Positions 8,520-16,717 are shown, counted from the stretch's first letter. The stretch is 64,000 nt of DNA from Halorientalis regularis (GCF_023698535.1 NZ_JALJCL010000012.1:1-64000); one strand, 5' to 3'. Program-made: numbers and translations. Notes: generated by a model not told the origin, from the sequence alone.

Positions 8520-8801
8520 ATGCCACCGATCAAGAACTGGAAGAAAATATCGGACCAGAAATACGAACATCAAGAGCGTGAACTCGAGGTCACACTCGAC
8601 GACTACAGTCACATCACTCACGACGGGCGCCACTCGCAGTACTACATCACTCTCCACGACGAAGACGGGACCAAGTACGAGATTGGGATGCGAACGTCCA
8701 AGCGCGGCGGGCGAAAGCGGATGGTCGGGTTCATGAGGAACCACCCTGATCCGGACATCAAAGCACTCAGAGAATCCGCGACACTGCGGAATCCACAGTA
8801 G
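8520..8801 (+). CDS. Small hypothetical protein
   Basis: A 93-residue protein with charged, beta-rich sequence (YYITLHDEDGTKYEIGMRTSKRGGRKRM) and a basic patch unusual for this acidic proteome, so it may contact nucleic acid. I do not recognise the family. It lies between the zinc-ribbon gene and the pair 8870-10607 on the same strand. Confidence 0.55.
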   Translation: MPPIKNWKKISDQKYEHQERELEVTLDDYSHITHDGRHSQYYITLHDEDGTKYEIGMRTSKRGGRKRMVGFMRNHPDPDIKALRESATLRNPQ

Positions 8802-8869
8802 TCCCAAATCGCTCTCGCCAGCTTGGGGCTCTGTCGGTGAACTGAGTCAGCTGGTCGCTGGTGAACCAT

Positions 8870-9670
8870 ATGCCACAGACAGAATCATCTCCCCAAGACC
8901 TGGACGCGGTTTACACCGAGCCAGAACACGATCCGGAGACGCCCCACATCGCACAACTGAACCTCAGCCATCCGAAAAACTATCTCGGCGTCCCACTCGC
9001 AGTGTGTGCCGACGGAGCAACAACTCGGCACATCACCGACTCGCTCGTTCAGACAGTCGGCTACGCCCGGCTCGGTGCCGAGGAATTGGGCCTGATCACT
9101 CGCGAATTCGAGGTCGGATCTGTCGGTCAGCAGGTCGTCGTCATCGCGACGGGCGAATTCGAGACGCCAACGGCGGCTCTCAGCGCCCTCAAAGACCTCA
9201 AAGGATCCCACGCCCGTCTCGCAAAGAAAGCGCCGTTCTGGGCCCATCTCGGACAGCGTGTCTATCGGCACTACCTACCCGCCGACTCGATTCTCACTGC
9301 TCTCGCAGACTGTGGCGCCATCGGCATCTCAAACGCAGTCACGCTTCCCGATCTCGTCACCCATCTCGCCGAACAGGATATCTCTCTCGCCAGTTCGATC
9401 TGTCTCCAGGACGGCTGGGAGCTCTCCCAGCAGGATCAGAAGCCGGCAGTCATTCACTCGCCCGACGGTCGCGAATATCCGCTCACGAGCAGTAGCAGTA
9501 ACGGCTACAGTGGCCAGTTCCAGCATCTGAAGTCGCATCTCTACCACGTCGGGTTCGTCACCGACCCCGGCGTCGATACCGCAACACTGGATCCCACGAC
9601 CGACCGATGGGCGCTCACCAAAGCAGGGCGGGCAGTAACAAGTTCTGGAGGTGATGCCGATGCGGAGTGA
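8870..9670 (+). CDS. Hypothetical protein coupled to the TGT-like gene
   Basis: A 266-residue protein. The first 150 residues are a mixed alpha/beta region with LGLITREFEVGSVGQQVVVIATGEF split by helices. The C-terminal half looks like a winged-helix domain (HLKSHLYHVGFV, then a wing with DRWALTKAGRAV). It overlaps the TGT-like gene by 11 bases, and that gene's ribosome-binding site lies inside this reading frame. The two are therefore almost certainly made together, and this protein is the natural candidate for a partner or DNA-targeting subunit. The function is not known from the sequence. Confidence 0.65.
   Translation: MPQTESSPQDLDAVYTEPEHDPETPHIAQLNLSHPKNYLGVPLAVCADGATTRHITDSLVQTVGYARLGAEELGLITREFEVGSVGQQVVVIATGEFETPTAALSALKDLKGSHARLAKKAPFWAHLGQRVYRHYLPADSILTALADCGAIGISNAVTLPDLVTHLAEQDISLASSICLQDGWELSQQDQKPAVIHSPDGREYPLTSSSSNGYSGQFQHLKSHLYHVGFVTDPGVDTATLDPTTDRWALTKAGRAVTSSGGDADAE
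9647..9654 (+). promoter_or_regulatory. Strong Shine-Dalgarno site setting the TGT-like start
   Basis: GGAGGTGA is a full match to the 16S 3' end, 5 nt before the ATG at 9660. It argues for 9660 over the GTG at 9651 or the ATG at 9654, which fall inside the site. Strong sites like this are typical of internal operon genes in haloarchaea. Confidence 0.65.
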
Positions 9671-10607
9671 GCAAAGCTACATCAACGAGATCATCGGCTC
9701 ATCCTACGTCGACGTCTACGCCGCTTCCTACATCCCTCGATATCGGTATCCGAATCGGCTGATGCACGCAGGCAAAGCCCACAATGATATGCGGGCAATG
9801 TGTACGCGACTGATCATCGACTCCGCCTACGAAGACGAGGACATGACCAACGAAGACGTACTCGAATCTGCTCTCAAGCAGTCTGCTGACATTGTCATCC
9901 CGAAAGATTATCCCGGCGAGCCTGAACGGACTCGCGAGTCGCTCGTCGACTTCCTCAACCGCTACCAGGACATCGACGGCCGCCGGCCCGAGATCATGCC
10001 CGTCCTCCAGCCACCCTACGTCGAACACTACGAAGCCCACGAGTCCTTCTACCAGCAATTCAGCCGGCTCGCCATCGGTGGGCTCCAGTCACTCAACGAC
10101 CCGGAGAAACAGGTCCGTCGGATCAGAGCGATCAGCGATGCCGTCAGTGACCATACCTATCTCCATGCCTTCGGTGTCGGGACTTCGCTCACGATGATCC
10201 GGGCGATTCGGAACGAGCCGAACCTCATCGACAGTTTCGACACCAAGACAGCCGAGTTCGCGATCGTCAACAAGCAGATTCCCGACAAGGAATGGAAACA
10301 GCGCCAGCTGACGCTGCCCTCTGGTACCGACATCTCAACGGTCAACGGCCAGTTCGCCAAGAGTGTCCTGTTGATGGCGAACTATATGCTCACCGACCGC
10401 GTCGACGATCCCTGCCTGGAAGAGACCTATCACACTCAAACGAATCTCGATACAGTGCAAGACATGATCAACGACATTCCAGCCAAACAGCGACAGCATC
10501 GGTCTCAGCTGACAGTGGACAGAAACCAAGCTGGTCAGTCACAAACGTCTACCACGGCTGACCACCCTGATGACAGTACCACTCAGTCTGGGATTCAGAG
10601 TTATTGA
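9660..10607 (+). CDS. TGT-superfamily transglycosylase, DpdA-like
   Basis: The 315-residue protein carries the landmarks of the tRNA-guanine transglycosylase barrel in order: LIIDSAYED with Asp54 (the TGT general-acid position, normally in DSGG), ADIVIPKDY near 76-84, AIGGL at about 138-142, HAFGVG at 169-174, and DSFDTKT with Asp191 and Asp194 (TGT nucleophile region, normally DMFD). It lacks the canonical DSGGFQ and the zinc-cysteine cluster, and it has no PUA domain. So it is not an ordinary archaeosine or queuosine enzyme. It resembles the DpdA branch, which puts 7-deazaguanine bases into DNA. The Gln/Ser/Thr-rich C-terminus (about 275-315) looks disordered. Substrate specificity is inference. 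Confidence 0.7.
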   Translation: MRSEQSYINEIIGSSYVDVYAASYIPRYRYPNRLMHAGKAHNDMRAMCTRLIIDSAYEDEDMTNEDVLESALKQSADIVIPKDYPGEPERTRESLVDFLNRYQDIDGRRPEIMPVLQPPYVEHYEAHESFYQQFSRLAIGGLQSLNDPEKQVRRIRAISDAVSDHTYLHAFGVGTSLTMIRAIRNEPNLIDSFDTKTAEFAIVNKQIPDKEWKQRQLTLPSGTDISTVNGQFAKSVLLMANYMLTDRVDDPCLEETYHTQTNLDTVQDMINDIPAKQRQHRSQLTVDRNQAGQSQTSTTADHPDDSTTQSGIQSY

Positions 10608-10889
10608 TCGAGAAATGGATTAAAATGCGCAGAATCGCAACACAGGAGTGCGTTCATCCGTGAATTGTCACAAACATTTTTGCTACTGGAAACGGTAGTC
10701 TTTGTTGCTCAGAGAAGTCTGAGCATCCTGGATCAGAGTTGATCTGCTGATTCCGGTTCATGACTCCGGGCATCTCCGCATGCCCCTCCGTACAAATGCA
10801 GACCAACAAGAGCCAACAGGAGCTTTCGCATTTGTCAGCCGCTATGAGAGTTGCACTCCGGACGTTGAGATGTCGCCGGTAGTACCAAG
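10608..10889. other. Intergenic stretch
   Basis: 282 bases between two plus-strand genes. The only frames are antisense and lack coding character. No hairpin or TATA box stands out. It probably contains the promoter of the gene at 10890. Confidence 0.4.
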
Positions 10890-11582
10890 ATGACTGGAAG
10901 AGACCCCAAATCCACTTCTCTTCAGGCGGGCGAGGGCGCCATATTCGAGTTTCTTCGGGAAGGGCCAGACCACACAGATCACCCTGTTGACCGATTACGA
11001 CAACTACGCGAATACGTCGCAGACCTTCCAGAAACAAAAGCGGTGATCAAACTGGGGGATACTCCCCTCCCCAAGCAGTGCCCGTTTGAGAAATATCTCG
11101 TACTGATCGACAGCTGGCCTATCCCAGAGCGATTCACGGGGGAACAACACCAGACTGGAGTCAATCCTGACTACGTCCATCGAGAAACCTACACGGATGC
11201 GGCAGCCACGTGTGAATGCGGCGCAGTAATCAACACGACACGGGGTGGCGCAGACAATTGCCGGCTTGCCTCCTGCAACTCCTACTATCTCAGCCAAGCA
11301 CGAACAGAAGTCTGGGAACGCCGCGCGGATATCATCAAACAGTCGCTCCGATACCAGCGGACAGATCAGTACATCGCGGCCAGAGTGGGTGCGGCAAGTC
11401 CGCAGGACATCCATCGGATGTACCAAGACCTGAATATCGACCAAAGCACTATCCGTCAAAAAGGGAAACAGCGGCTCAAGGGACTGTTGGAAGACCTGTC
11501 CGAACGCTTCACTCATACCGAGTTGGCGGTCGCGTTCGACATTCCACGATCAACGATCTCATCGTGGATCAACGGTAGCTGA
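10890..11582 (+). CDS. Zinc-finger and helix-turn-helix protein
   Basis: A 230-residue protein. Near residues 107-132 it has Cys-x-Cys (TCECG) and a second pair (NCRLASC), a possible zinc site. The C-terminus ends in a clear helix-turn-helix, FTHTELAVAFDIPRSTISSWINGS read as two short halves, like those of transposon or phage regulators. A middle helical region (RQKGKQRLKGLLEDL) is basic. It sits between the TGT-like gene and the DNA methyltransferase, so it may recognise DNA for them or regulate the block. I do not recognise the full-length family. Confidence 0.6.
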   Translation: MTGRDPKSTSLQAGEGAIFEFLREGPDHTDHPVDRLRQLREYVADLPETKAVIKLGDTPLPKQCPFEKYLVLIDSWPIPERFTGEQHQTGVNPDYVHRETYTDAAATCECGAVINTTRGGADNCRLASCNSYYLSQARTEVWERRADIIKQSLRYQRTDQYIAARVGAASPQDIHRMYQDLNIDQSTIRQKGKQRLKGLLEDLSERFTHTELAVAFDIPRSTISSWINGS

Positions 11583-11633
11583 TCAGGATTTCGCCAGCCC
11601 CGTCGCGTTGGGTACCAGCGAAGGAACCACACC

Positions 11634-13016
11634 ATGGCGCTCAATCCGGAAAATGCAGTTCGAGAGCCGCCGGTCTACAGGCGAAACAGCGGCGCTGCAT
11701 ACCACGGTGACAGCCGCATACTTCTCCAAGACATTCCAGAGGACAGCGTCGACGCGGTCGTCACGTCACCGCCATTCGGACTCGCGGATCCCCTCGAATA
11801 CGGGAATCCAACCGCAGACGACTACCTCGATTGGTTCTATCCCTTCGCCGTTGAATTGACACGGGTGGTGAAACCGACTGGCAATATTCTCATCGAAGTC
11901 GGTGGCGGCTGGAAACCGGAAAAAGCGGTCCGAACCTCCTACCAGCACACACTCCCCGCTGTCTTCTGCGGGTCTGAGAGTTTCTCCGTAAGCCCTCTCT
12001 CCGCCCACCAGTCCGATGGTACTGAGGGAGGATACTCACCACCCGAGACAACTGACACGGTGTCTCCGCCCCAGCGGGCCCGCCACGTCGGTAGGCTGAC
12101 CTGGTACAACCCTGGTACCGACCCAAACGATTCGCAGGAGTACGCGAAAAACCGGAAAACGCGCGTTCGGTGCATGGCTAATCCGATCCACTGGTTCACA
12201 CCTCTCGGTGGCGACGATGAAGCCCACCCGCCGCTAAAAGCCCCCATCCAGGGCTCGTTCAACATCGATGTCGACGACACAGCGTGGGGGTTGTCGAACC
12301 AATCTGCCGATACGGTCCCCGACACTGTCCATCCGAGCGACTTCGAGATTCCTGGGAACTTCGTCGCCCAACCGTCCGATCTGCAGACACACCCCTCGAA
12401 TCGCGACCTGCCGCCACTGCCACAGCTGGCGACACTCCGCTCACCGTCGATCTCGAAGACCGCTTTTACCGATGCGAAGCAGACGGTAGACCAGTTCGTT
12501 CGTGCAAAACTCGGCCTTCGCGATGCCCGGCCAGACCCAGATCGTCTCCCAGAACCAGCCGCGCTCGGCATTGAGCCTTCGGAACTCCGAAAGCATCTCT
12601 CGAAGTTCTGCGATCCCTCGCCGCTCGCTGGGGGCGCTCTGTTGTCCTACTACCGGTTCATCGAGATCATGCTGGACAGGGAGCCAGCCGCACTCTCCAT
12701 CTCGAACACGGCATCGAATACGAAATACCTCCAGATGTGTCGCGAGGCGGGCCGTGACTGGCATCCGGCGCGCTTCCCCCGCAAGCTGGTCGAGTACCTC
12801 GTCCCACGCGTCTCCAACCCCGGCGACGTCATCCTCGATCCCTTTGCTGGGTCGAACGTCGTCGGCGCGGTCGCCGCTGAACACAATCGGGAGTGGATCG
12901 CCATCGACACCAACCGCGACTATCTCGAAACGTCCGAATTCCGGTTCCAGTCCCGCGAGACCGTTACCAGCACCGACGACCAGCAGGAGACGCTCAGTGC
13001 GTTTTCCGGAGATTGA
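11634..13016 (+). CDS. DNA methyltransferase, N4-cytosine type, beta order
   Basis: A 460-residue S-adenosylmethionine-dependent DNA methyltransferase. The catalytic motif IV is TSPPFG (44-49), the S/T-SPP form typical of N4-cytosine enzymes, preceded by HGDSRILLQDIPEDSVDAVV. The AdoMet-binding motif I is DPFAGSN (402-408), close to the C-terminus and followed by AIDTN, so the motif order is IV then I (beta class). About 350 residues lie between the two, longer than usual and containing a Pro/Ser-rich stretch (about 115-290) that may be the recognition domain. N6-adenine specificity cannot be fully excluded. A nuclease-like gene lies 1.6 kb downstream on the same strand. Confidence 0.85.
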   Translation: MALNPENAVREPPVYRRNSGAAYHGDSRILLQDIPEDSVDAVVTSPPFGLADPLEYGNPTADDYLDWFYPFAVELTRVVKPTGNILIEVGGGWKPEKAVRTSYQHTLPAVFCGSESFSVSPLSAHQSDGTEGGYSPPETTDTVSPPQRARHVGRLTWYNPGTDPNDSQEYAKNRKTRVRCMANPIHWFTPLGGDDEAHPPLKAPIQGSFNIDVDDTAWGLSNQSADTVPDTVHPSDFEIPGNFVAQPSDLQTHPSNRDLPPLPQLATLRSPSISKTAFTDAKQTVDQFVRAKLGLRDARPDPDRLPEPAALGIEPSELRKHLSKFCDPSPLAGGALLSYYRFIEIMLDREPAALSISNTASNTKYLQMCREAGRDWHPARFPRKLVEYLVPRVSNPGDVILDPFAGSNVVGAVAAEHNREWIAIDTNRDYLETSEFRFQSRETVTSTDDQQETLSAFSGD

Positions 13017-13036
13017 GGACTGGCGAAAGAGACGAA

Positions 13037-13477
13037 ATGTCTACCGAAGACGCCACCGAAGAAACGCCGTCCCAAAACGCGACAGTCATCGCGAAGGCAC
13101 CGGTCAACATTCTCGTCGACGAGGACGAATCGCTCGAAGAGGCGCTTTCCAAAGAGACCGGCGAGCGGTTCTCCGAAGAACGGATGCAGTCGTTCTTCGA
13201 GGATGCGTCGTTTGTCGTTGCACCAGTGGACGACGATCAGACCGCAGCCCACGCCGGCCAAGAAATCGACCCGCTGGGCTACTACGTCGTCAGCAACGGT
13301 ACCGCCTATGGCCCCTACAACGCAGAAGATCGGGCATATCGACGTGCTGCCCGCTGGAGCGAAAGCGAAGACGCAGAGTTCACCGTCGAACGTGGAGCTG
13401 TCCTCGCCGACAACTGTACGACCAACTCCCTGCCGGTCAAAACGCCGACCCGCGAGGAATTGCGGGACGGCCAGTAA
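13037..13477 (+). CDS. Acidic hypothetical protein
   Basis: A 146-residue, strongly acidic protein that begins at the ATG at 13037, 21 nt after the methyltransferase stop. The core has LGYYVVSNGTAYGPYNAEDRAYRRAARW, a beta-turn-helix pattern. I do not recognise it. Its spacing suggests co-transcription with the methyltransferase and with the gene at 13484. Confidence 0.6.
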   Translation: MSTEDATEETPSQNATVIAKAPVNILVDEDESLEEALSKETGERFSEERMQSFFEDASFVVAPVDDDQTAAHAGQEIDPLGYYVVSNGTAYGPYNAEDRAYRRAARWSESEDAEFTVERGAVLADNCTTNSLPVKTPTREELRDGQ

Positions 13478-13483
13478 TCTGAG

Positions 13484-13843
13484 ATGTCAGAGAATCCATA
13501 CCCAAATCGACCAGATCCTCTCGCGGCGGTCGAGCGAGAACGGATCGTCCGCGATATCGCCTGTTGGAAGCACGAACTGGAACGCGACACATCGTCGGAA
13601 TTCACGGACCAAGACCTCATCGAGTTCTGCGAGGAACTCCTGAGCCTGTCGGATACCGAACTCTACCATCGGTGGGACAATACCGTCGGCGAGTGGGTCC
13701 TATCCCGCGGTGATGTCGAGCGCCCGCAGACCGTCGACGACGAAACATTCCTCGAGTACCAGCTCGGTCTGCTTCTCAACGGCGAGCAGACAAAATACGG
13801 GTTTCTCAACACCGTTTCAATCCCCCCAGAAGCTCGGGGTTGA
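13484..13843 (+). CDS. Small helical hypothetical protein
   Basis: A 119-residue acidic, mostly helical protein (RERIVRDIACWKHELERD, then DQDLIEFCEELLSL) starting 7 nt after the previous stop. It has no recognisable motif. It is likely the third gene of the methyltransferase transcript. Confidence 0.55.
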   Translation: MSENPYPNRPDPLAAVERERIVRDIACWKHELERDTSSEFTDQDLIEFCEELLSLSDTELYHRWDNTVGEWVLSRGDVERPQTVDDETFLEYQLGLLLNGEQTKYGFLNTVSIPPEARG

Positions 13844-13894
13844 CGCCAAGACTACCGGTCGATACGTGTTGGGTATTCGCGACTATAATGAATC

Positions 13895-14476
13895 ATGGAT
13901 ACTCCATACACAGACCTCACGCTGCCGTTTGTGGAGAAAGGCGACGTAGTCCGGCTCAAGCGACCGTACTGGCCAGATACGTCGTCCCTTCACCGGAGCG
14001 TCAACAAGGCCCTCTCACGGCTTCTGATCAACCACCCCGAGATCGAGACCCGTGACGCTGAGAAGCCGGAAGAGGTGAGTCTCGTGCTCTGTCGGCAAGA
14101 CGAGCGTGCCCACGAAATCCTCAATTTCACGCACGCTACAGTCGTCGAGATCCTCGATCGGTACTCTGGCGGTGAGTTGAACTGGCGAGCAATCGATCGG
14201 TTCCAAGCCGCCAGTGGGACCAACGACAGAGCAGGACGACCCGTCCAAAACGTCGCACTCCAGTTGCACAATCCGAGTACTGGACTCGTCTACTACGACC
14301 GTGGAGCCGGAACGCGAGGAATCCCCTCCTACGTGGATTTCCACACCGCTCAGTTGTCGCTCATCCAGAAGCACGATCGCTCCTACGAGCAGAGAACAAC
14401 AGATATCGGGAATCTGCACCGATCGTTCGGGATCACTGAGGCGGAGCATCACGACCCCCACTTCGACGCCGAGTAG
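13895..14476 (+). CDS. Hypothetical protein
   Basis: A 193-residue protein of mixed alpha/beta type starting at the ATG at 13895. It opens with a strand and a basic loop (VEKGDVVRLKRPYWPDTSS) and has ALQLHNPSTGLVYYDRGAG in the middle, then a His-rich acidic end (EAEHHDPHFDAE). The family is not recognised. It lies between the methyltransferase group and the nuclease-like gene. Confidence 0.55.
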   Translation: MDTPYTDLTLPFVEKGDVVRLKRPYWPDTSSLHRSVNKALSRLLINHPEIETRDAEKPEEVSLVLCRQDERAHEILNFTHATVVEILDRYSGGELNWRAIDRFQAASGTNDRAGRPVQNVALQLHNPSTGLVYYDRGAGTRGIPSYVDFHTAQLSLIQKHDRSYEQRTTDIGNLHRSFGITEAEHHDPHFDAE

Positions 14477-14543
14477 CCAGTGTCAGGTCTACTGCCGCCG
14501 CTCATATCGAGTAAAATGGCTGATTTCAAGTCTGAGATACTAT

Positions 14544-14553
14544 CCTATAAAAG
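14544..14553 (+). promoter_or_regulatory. TATA-like box for the nuclease-like gene
   Basis: CCTATAAAAG is centred about 28 nt before the ATG at 14577, a good leaderless promoter placement. It supports the ATG over a longer upstream frame that overlaps the previous gene. Confidence 0.6.
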
Positions 14554-14576
14554 AACAGGTGAGTAACTATTGGGTA

Positions 14577-15293
14577 ATGCCAACTGATGACTCTGCAGAT
14601 TTGAGTAACTGGATAGATTCTCCGGAGCTTGAAGGCGAGAGTGAAACTTATCGTGTCCTTTCGCAATGGATTGAACGTCACACGGATGCGTCCGTGTACT
14701 GGAATTCGTCAAACGATTTAGGATACGATGTATTTCGAACAAGTGATGATCGGATTCCAGATCTGCTCACTGTAGATGAGTACAACATTGTCTACGAAGT
14801 GAAGAACGCCGATGGGACAGCAACAGAAGACGGAGGAAGCGACCACGCTAATGATGGTGTACTGCAACTAATCGAGTATTGGTCCGACTACGTGGAAGGA
14901 AACGTGAAATATCTAATTGATGGAAAATCAATCGAAATCGACAGGTTTGTTCTTGCCACGAATATGGCTCCCTTCGGGCGTCTATATATGGCTGAAGGGA
15001 ATAGCGATGTACTCCGGACTGGAGATGGTGATGGCCGACAAAAGGCAGTCCAGCACAATCAGGTTCCGAACAACGAATTCAACGCCACAGAGAGGGCGAT
15101 TAGACTGATGTGGCGATTTGCTGAACACAAACAGGCAGACACTGACGTTGGGATTGGTGCACTGCTATCCACTCGACTTGACGAAGATAATCCTGACCCT
15201 ACTGCAACCCCTAGATCGCCCGTTGCAGATTTTGAACCACGCGTTCTCTACAAGCAGTTCAAGCCATATGATCAGTCCTGGTCGCATTTGTAA
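14577..15293 (+). CDS. PD-(D/E)XK nuclease-like protein
   Basis: A 238-residue protein with the nuclease signature Pro61-Asp62 (RIPDLLTVDEYN), then a strand ending Glu74-Val75-Lys76 (IVYEVKNADG). This is the PD...ExK active site of restriction-endonuclease-fold enzymes. The N-terminal helix (RVLSQWIERHTDASVYW) may carry the accessory acidic residue. The gene has its own promoter and is visibly AT-richer than its neighbours, which suggests recent acquisition. With the methyltransferase upstream it could form a restriction-modification pair, but other functions are possible for this fold. I see no DNA-recognition domain. Confidence 0.65.
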   Translation: MPTDDSADLSNWIDSPELEGESETYRVLSQWIERHTDASVYWNSSNDLGYDVFRTSDDRIPDLLTVDEYNIVYEVKNADGTATEDGGSDHANDGVLQLIEYWSDYVEGNVKYLIDGKSIEIDRFVLATNMAPFGRLYMAEGNSDVLRTGDGDGRQKAVQHNQVPNNEFNATERAIRLMWRFAEHKQADTDVGIGALLSTRLDEDNPDPTATPRSPVADFEPRVLYKQFKPYDQSWSHL

Positions 15294-15535
15294 TCTGTTC
15301 TGAGTACGAGGGCGCGGTTATTGAGGTCCGGCGATGGGTGGTGAAGTCCGGTAGATCATAAACCAGCATACGATTCATCCATGAGCAAACCACAGTAGTT
15401 GAGACTGGCCATCTCAATGCATATGCTCGAACCGATCAGTTTCATGAACAGGATTGTTGGTAGAATCCTCAGTCACCAACTGTATTCATGCCCTGTTCGA
15501 GAAGCGGGGGTTAGGATACCACCAGCTCCAAGATC
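15294..15535. other. Intergenic stretch with a possible IS end
   Basis: 242 bases between convergent genes. Around 15395-15420 the sequence AGTTGAGACT, followed by TCTCAATGCATA, resembles DNA at 30234-30262 near the end of the 558-aa transposase element. That could be the scar of an old copy. Otherwise nothing is recognisable. Confidence 0.3.
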
Positions 15536-15946
15536 TTACTCGTAGTAGTCGAGACGTTCGACAACCTCCGCAAAGGCAACATTCTGCTGAACATCAGTGA
15601 TCTCGATGGTAACGCGTTCGCCTTGTTTGCTCTCAGGGACAATGACGACGAACCCACGCTCAACTCGAGTGATGCCGTCACCTTGGTCGCCGAGATCTTC
15701 GATTTCGACAGTCCGTTGCTCCCCGTTTTCAACGGGCGGTGTCTGTGGGGTATGCGTGGACTGGGAGGTAGCGTCGGTATCGCTGGTCTCGTCTGCTGTC
15801 GGTGCGGCTAGCACAGCCACACGATATGTCTTGCTGGGTTGGACCTCACCAGTTTGAACCTCTTGCTCTGGGATTTCGATAACAGCCGAGCCATTGCGTT
15901 TCTCGACAGACGCAGAGAACAGACACTGAAGTTGGTCAGGAATATG
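15536..15946 (-). CDS. TRAM-domain RNA-binding protein
   Basis: A 136-residue protein. The N-terminal half (MHIPDQLQCLFSASVEK, then VEVQPSKTY-like strands) is the usual haloarchaeal lead. The C-terminal 60 residues are a TRAM domain with EIEDLGDQGDGITRVERGFV and RVTIEITDVQQNVAFAEVV. TRAM proteins bind RNA. Small archaeal ones act as chaperone-like regulators at low temperature. A Ser/Thr/Pro linker lies between the two parts. I chose the ATG at 15946 because MHIPDQL is the conserved beginning of the family. It is a stand-alone gene. Confidence 0.85.
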   Translation of the reverse strand, partial: HIPDQLQCLFSASVEKRNGSAVIEIPEQEVQTGEVQPSKTYRVAVLAAPTADETSDTDATSQSTHTPQTPPVENGEQRTVEIEDLGDQGDGITRVERGFVVIVPESKQGERVTIEITDVQQNVAFAEVVERLDYYE

Positions 15947-16067
15947 CATCAATCGTAACCTACACCGCTTGTCTGGCCGAAAGCACTTGATTCTACTCCC
16001 CAGCAATCCGTCAGACGATCTCGGAGAGATGGTAAGCCACAAATCCGGGGAATCGCATCAGCCGATG

Positions 16068-16229
16068 ATGAGCGAGCGCCCTCCCCTCAAAGAACAGGCA
16101 ACAGACCATCTCGAACAAGGTCTCAGCGCGGACGATCCCGGCACGAAGAACTTCCATATCCGGAGTGCGCTTCAGTTCGAGGAGTGCATCGAGGCGACAG
16201 ACCAAGCTGACAACGCCCACGCCGACTGA
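16068..16229 (+). CDS. Small acidic helical protein
   Basis: A 53-residue protein, MSERPPLKEQATDHLEQGL followed by KNFHIRSALQFEECIE. The pattern of a short basic start, an amphipathic helix and a second helix after KN-x-HIR looks conserved-type in haloarchaea, but I cannot name a family. It may start at 16065. It faces the zinc-ribbon gene at 16238. Confidence 0.5.
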   Translation: MSERPPLKEQATDHLEQGLSADDPGTKNFHIRSALQFEECIEATDQADNAHAD

Positions 16230-16237
16230 CGCTGGAA

Positions 16238-16393
16238 TTACTGCTCCGGCGCGACGACATCGTCACACACCGGACACTCGGCCCAGATGCCCTCGCTGCC
16301 GTCATCCTTCTCGTATTCGACGAGGAGCCACGTCTCGGGGATCCGCTCGCCGCAGTCTGGACAGCGACCGAGTGATGATTCGTCGGTGTTCAT
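16238..16393 (-). CDS. Small zinc-ribbon protein (possible DUF7837 type)
   Basis: A 51-residue protein with Cys-x2-Cys at CPDCGERI and Cys-x2-Cys at CPVCDDVV, 23 residues apart: a compact zinc ribbon with LLVEYEKDDGSEGIW between. It resembles small haloarchaeal zinc-binding proteins of the DUF7837 kind. The start at 16393 (MNTDESS) is preferred over an upstream GTG because the ribbon begins nine residues later. The role is unknown. Confidence 0.65.
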   Translation of the reverse strand: MNTDESSLGRCPDCGERIPETWLLVEYEKDDGSEGIWAECPVCDDVVAPEQ

Positions 16394-16576
16394 ACAGGGT
16401 GGAAGGAGCGTGTGACTGGTTCCTTCCAGTTGATACTGGAACGTCCGCAAATGTAAGCGTTCGGCAGACGGTCGCTCTATAGGACACCGTGTTTCCGGTG
16501 AACTGAATGTTCCACCTTCGCCGAGTCACAATCATCCAGAGTAGAGAAACGATGGATGTCCGGACAGTTCTCATAA

Positions 16577-16717
16577 AACTGCCCACCAAAGGTCGGCCAA
16601 AGGATAGTCGTAAAGTGCCAGCGTTGTGGGACCAAGGTGTTCGCGAAAATTGCTGAATGTCCTAACTGTGGGGTGATTGAACTCTGCCGATACGATGTCC
16701 TTCAATGGTCGCAGTGA
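16577..16717 (+). pseudogene. Zinc-ribbon remnant without a start codon
   Basis: One frame reads VKCQRCGTKVFAKIAECPNC then VIELCRYDVLQWSQ and a stop. It is a clear double-Cys ribbon with coding character. No ATG, GTG or TTG lies between the upstream in-frame stop (16574) and the first Cys. I take it as the end of a decayed gene. The rest of 16394-16777 shows nothing else apart from the promoter region of the gene at 16778. Confidence 0.35.

Noticed and set aside
12502-13482. A 326-residue plus-strand frame overlapping the methyltransferase
   Set aside because: It is Arg/Ser/Pro-rich, typical of the shadow frame of GC-rich haloarchaeal genes, and overlaps two good genes.
14214-14576. A longer 5' extension of the PD-(D/E)XK gene
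   Set aside because: The extra 121 residues overlap the previous gene and have shadow composition. A TATA box lies correctly before the ATG at 14577.
15395-15420. A scar of the 558-aa transposase element
   Set aside because: Only about 22 bases resemble the end of the element at 30206-30262, too little for an assignment.
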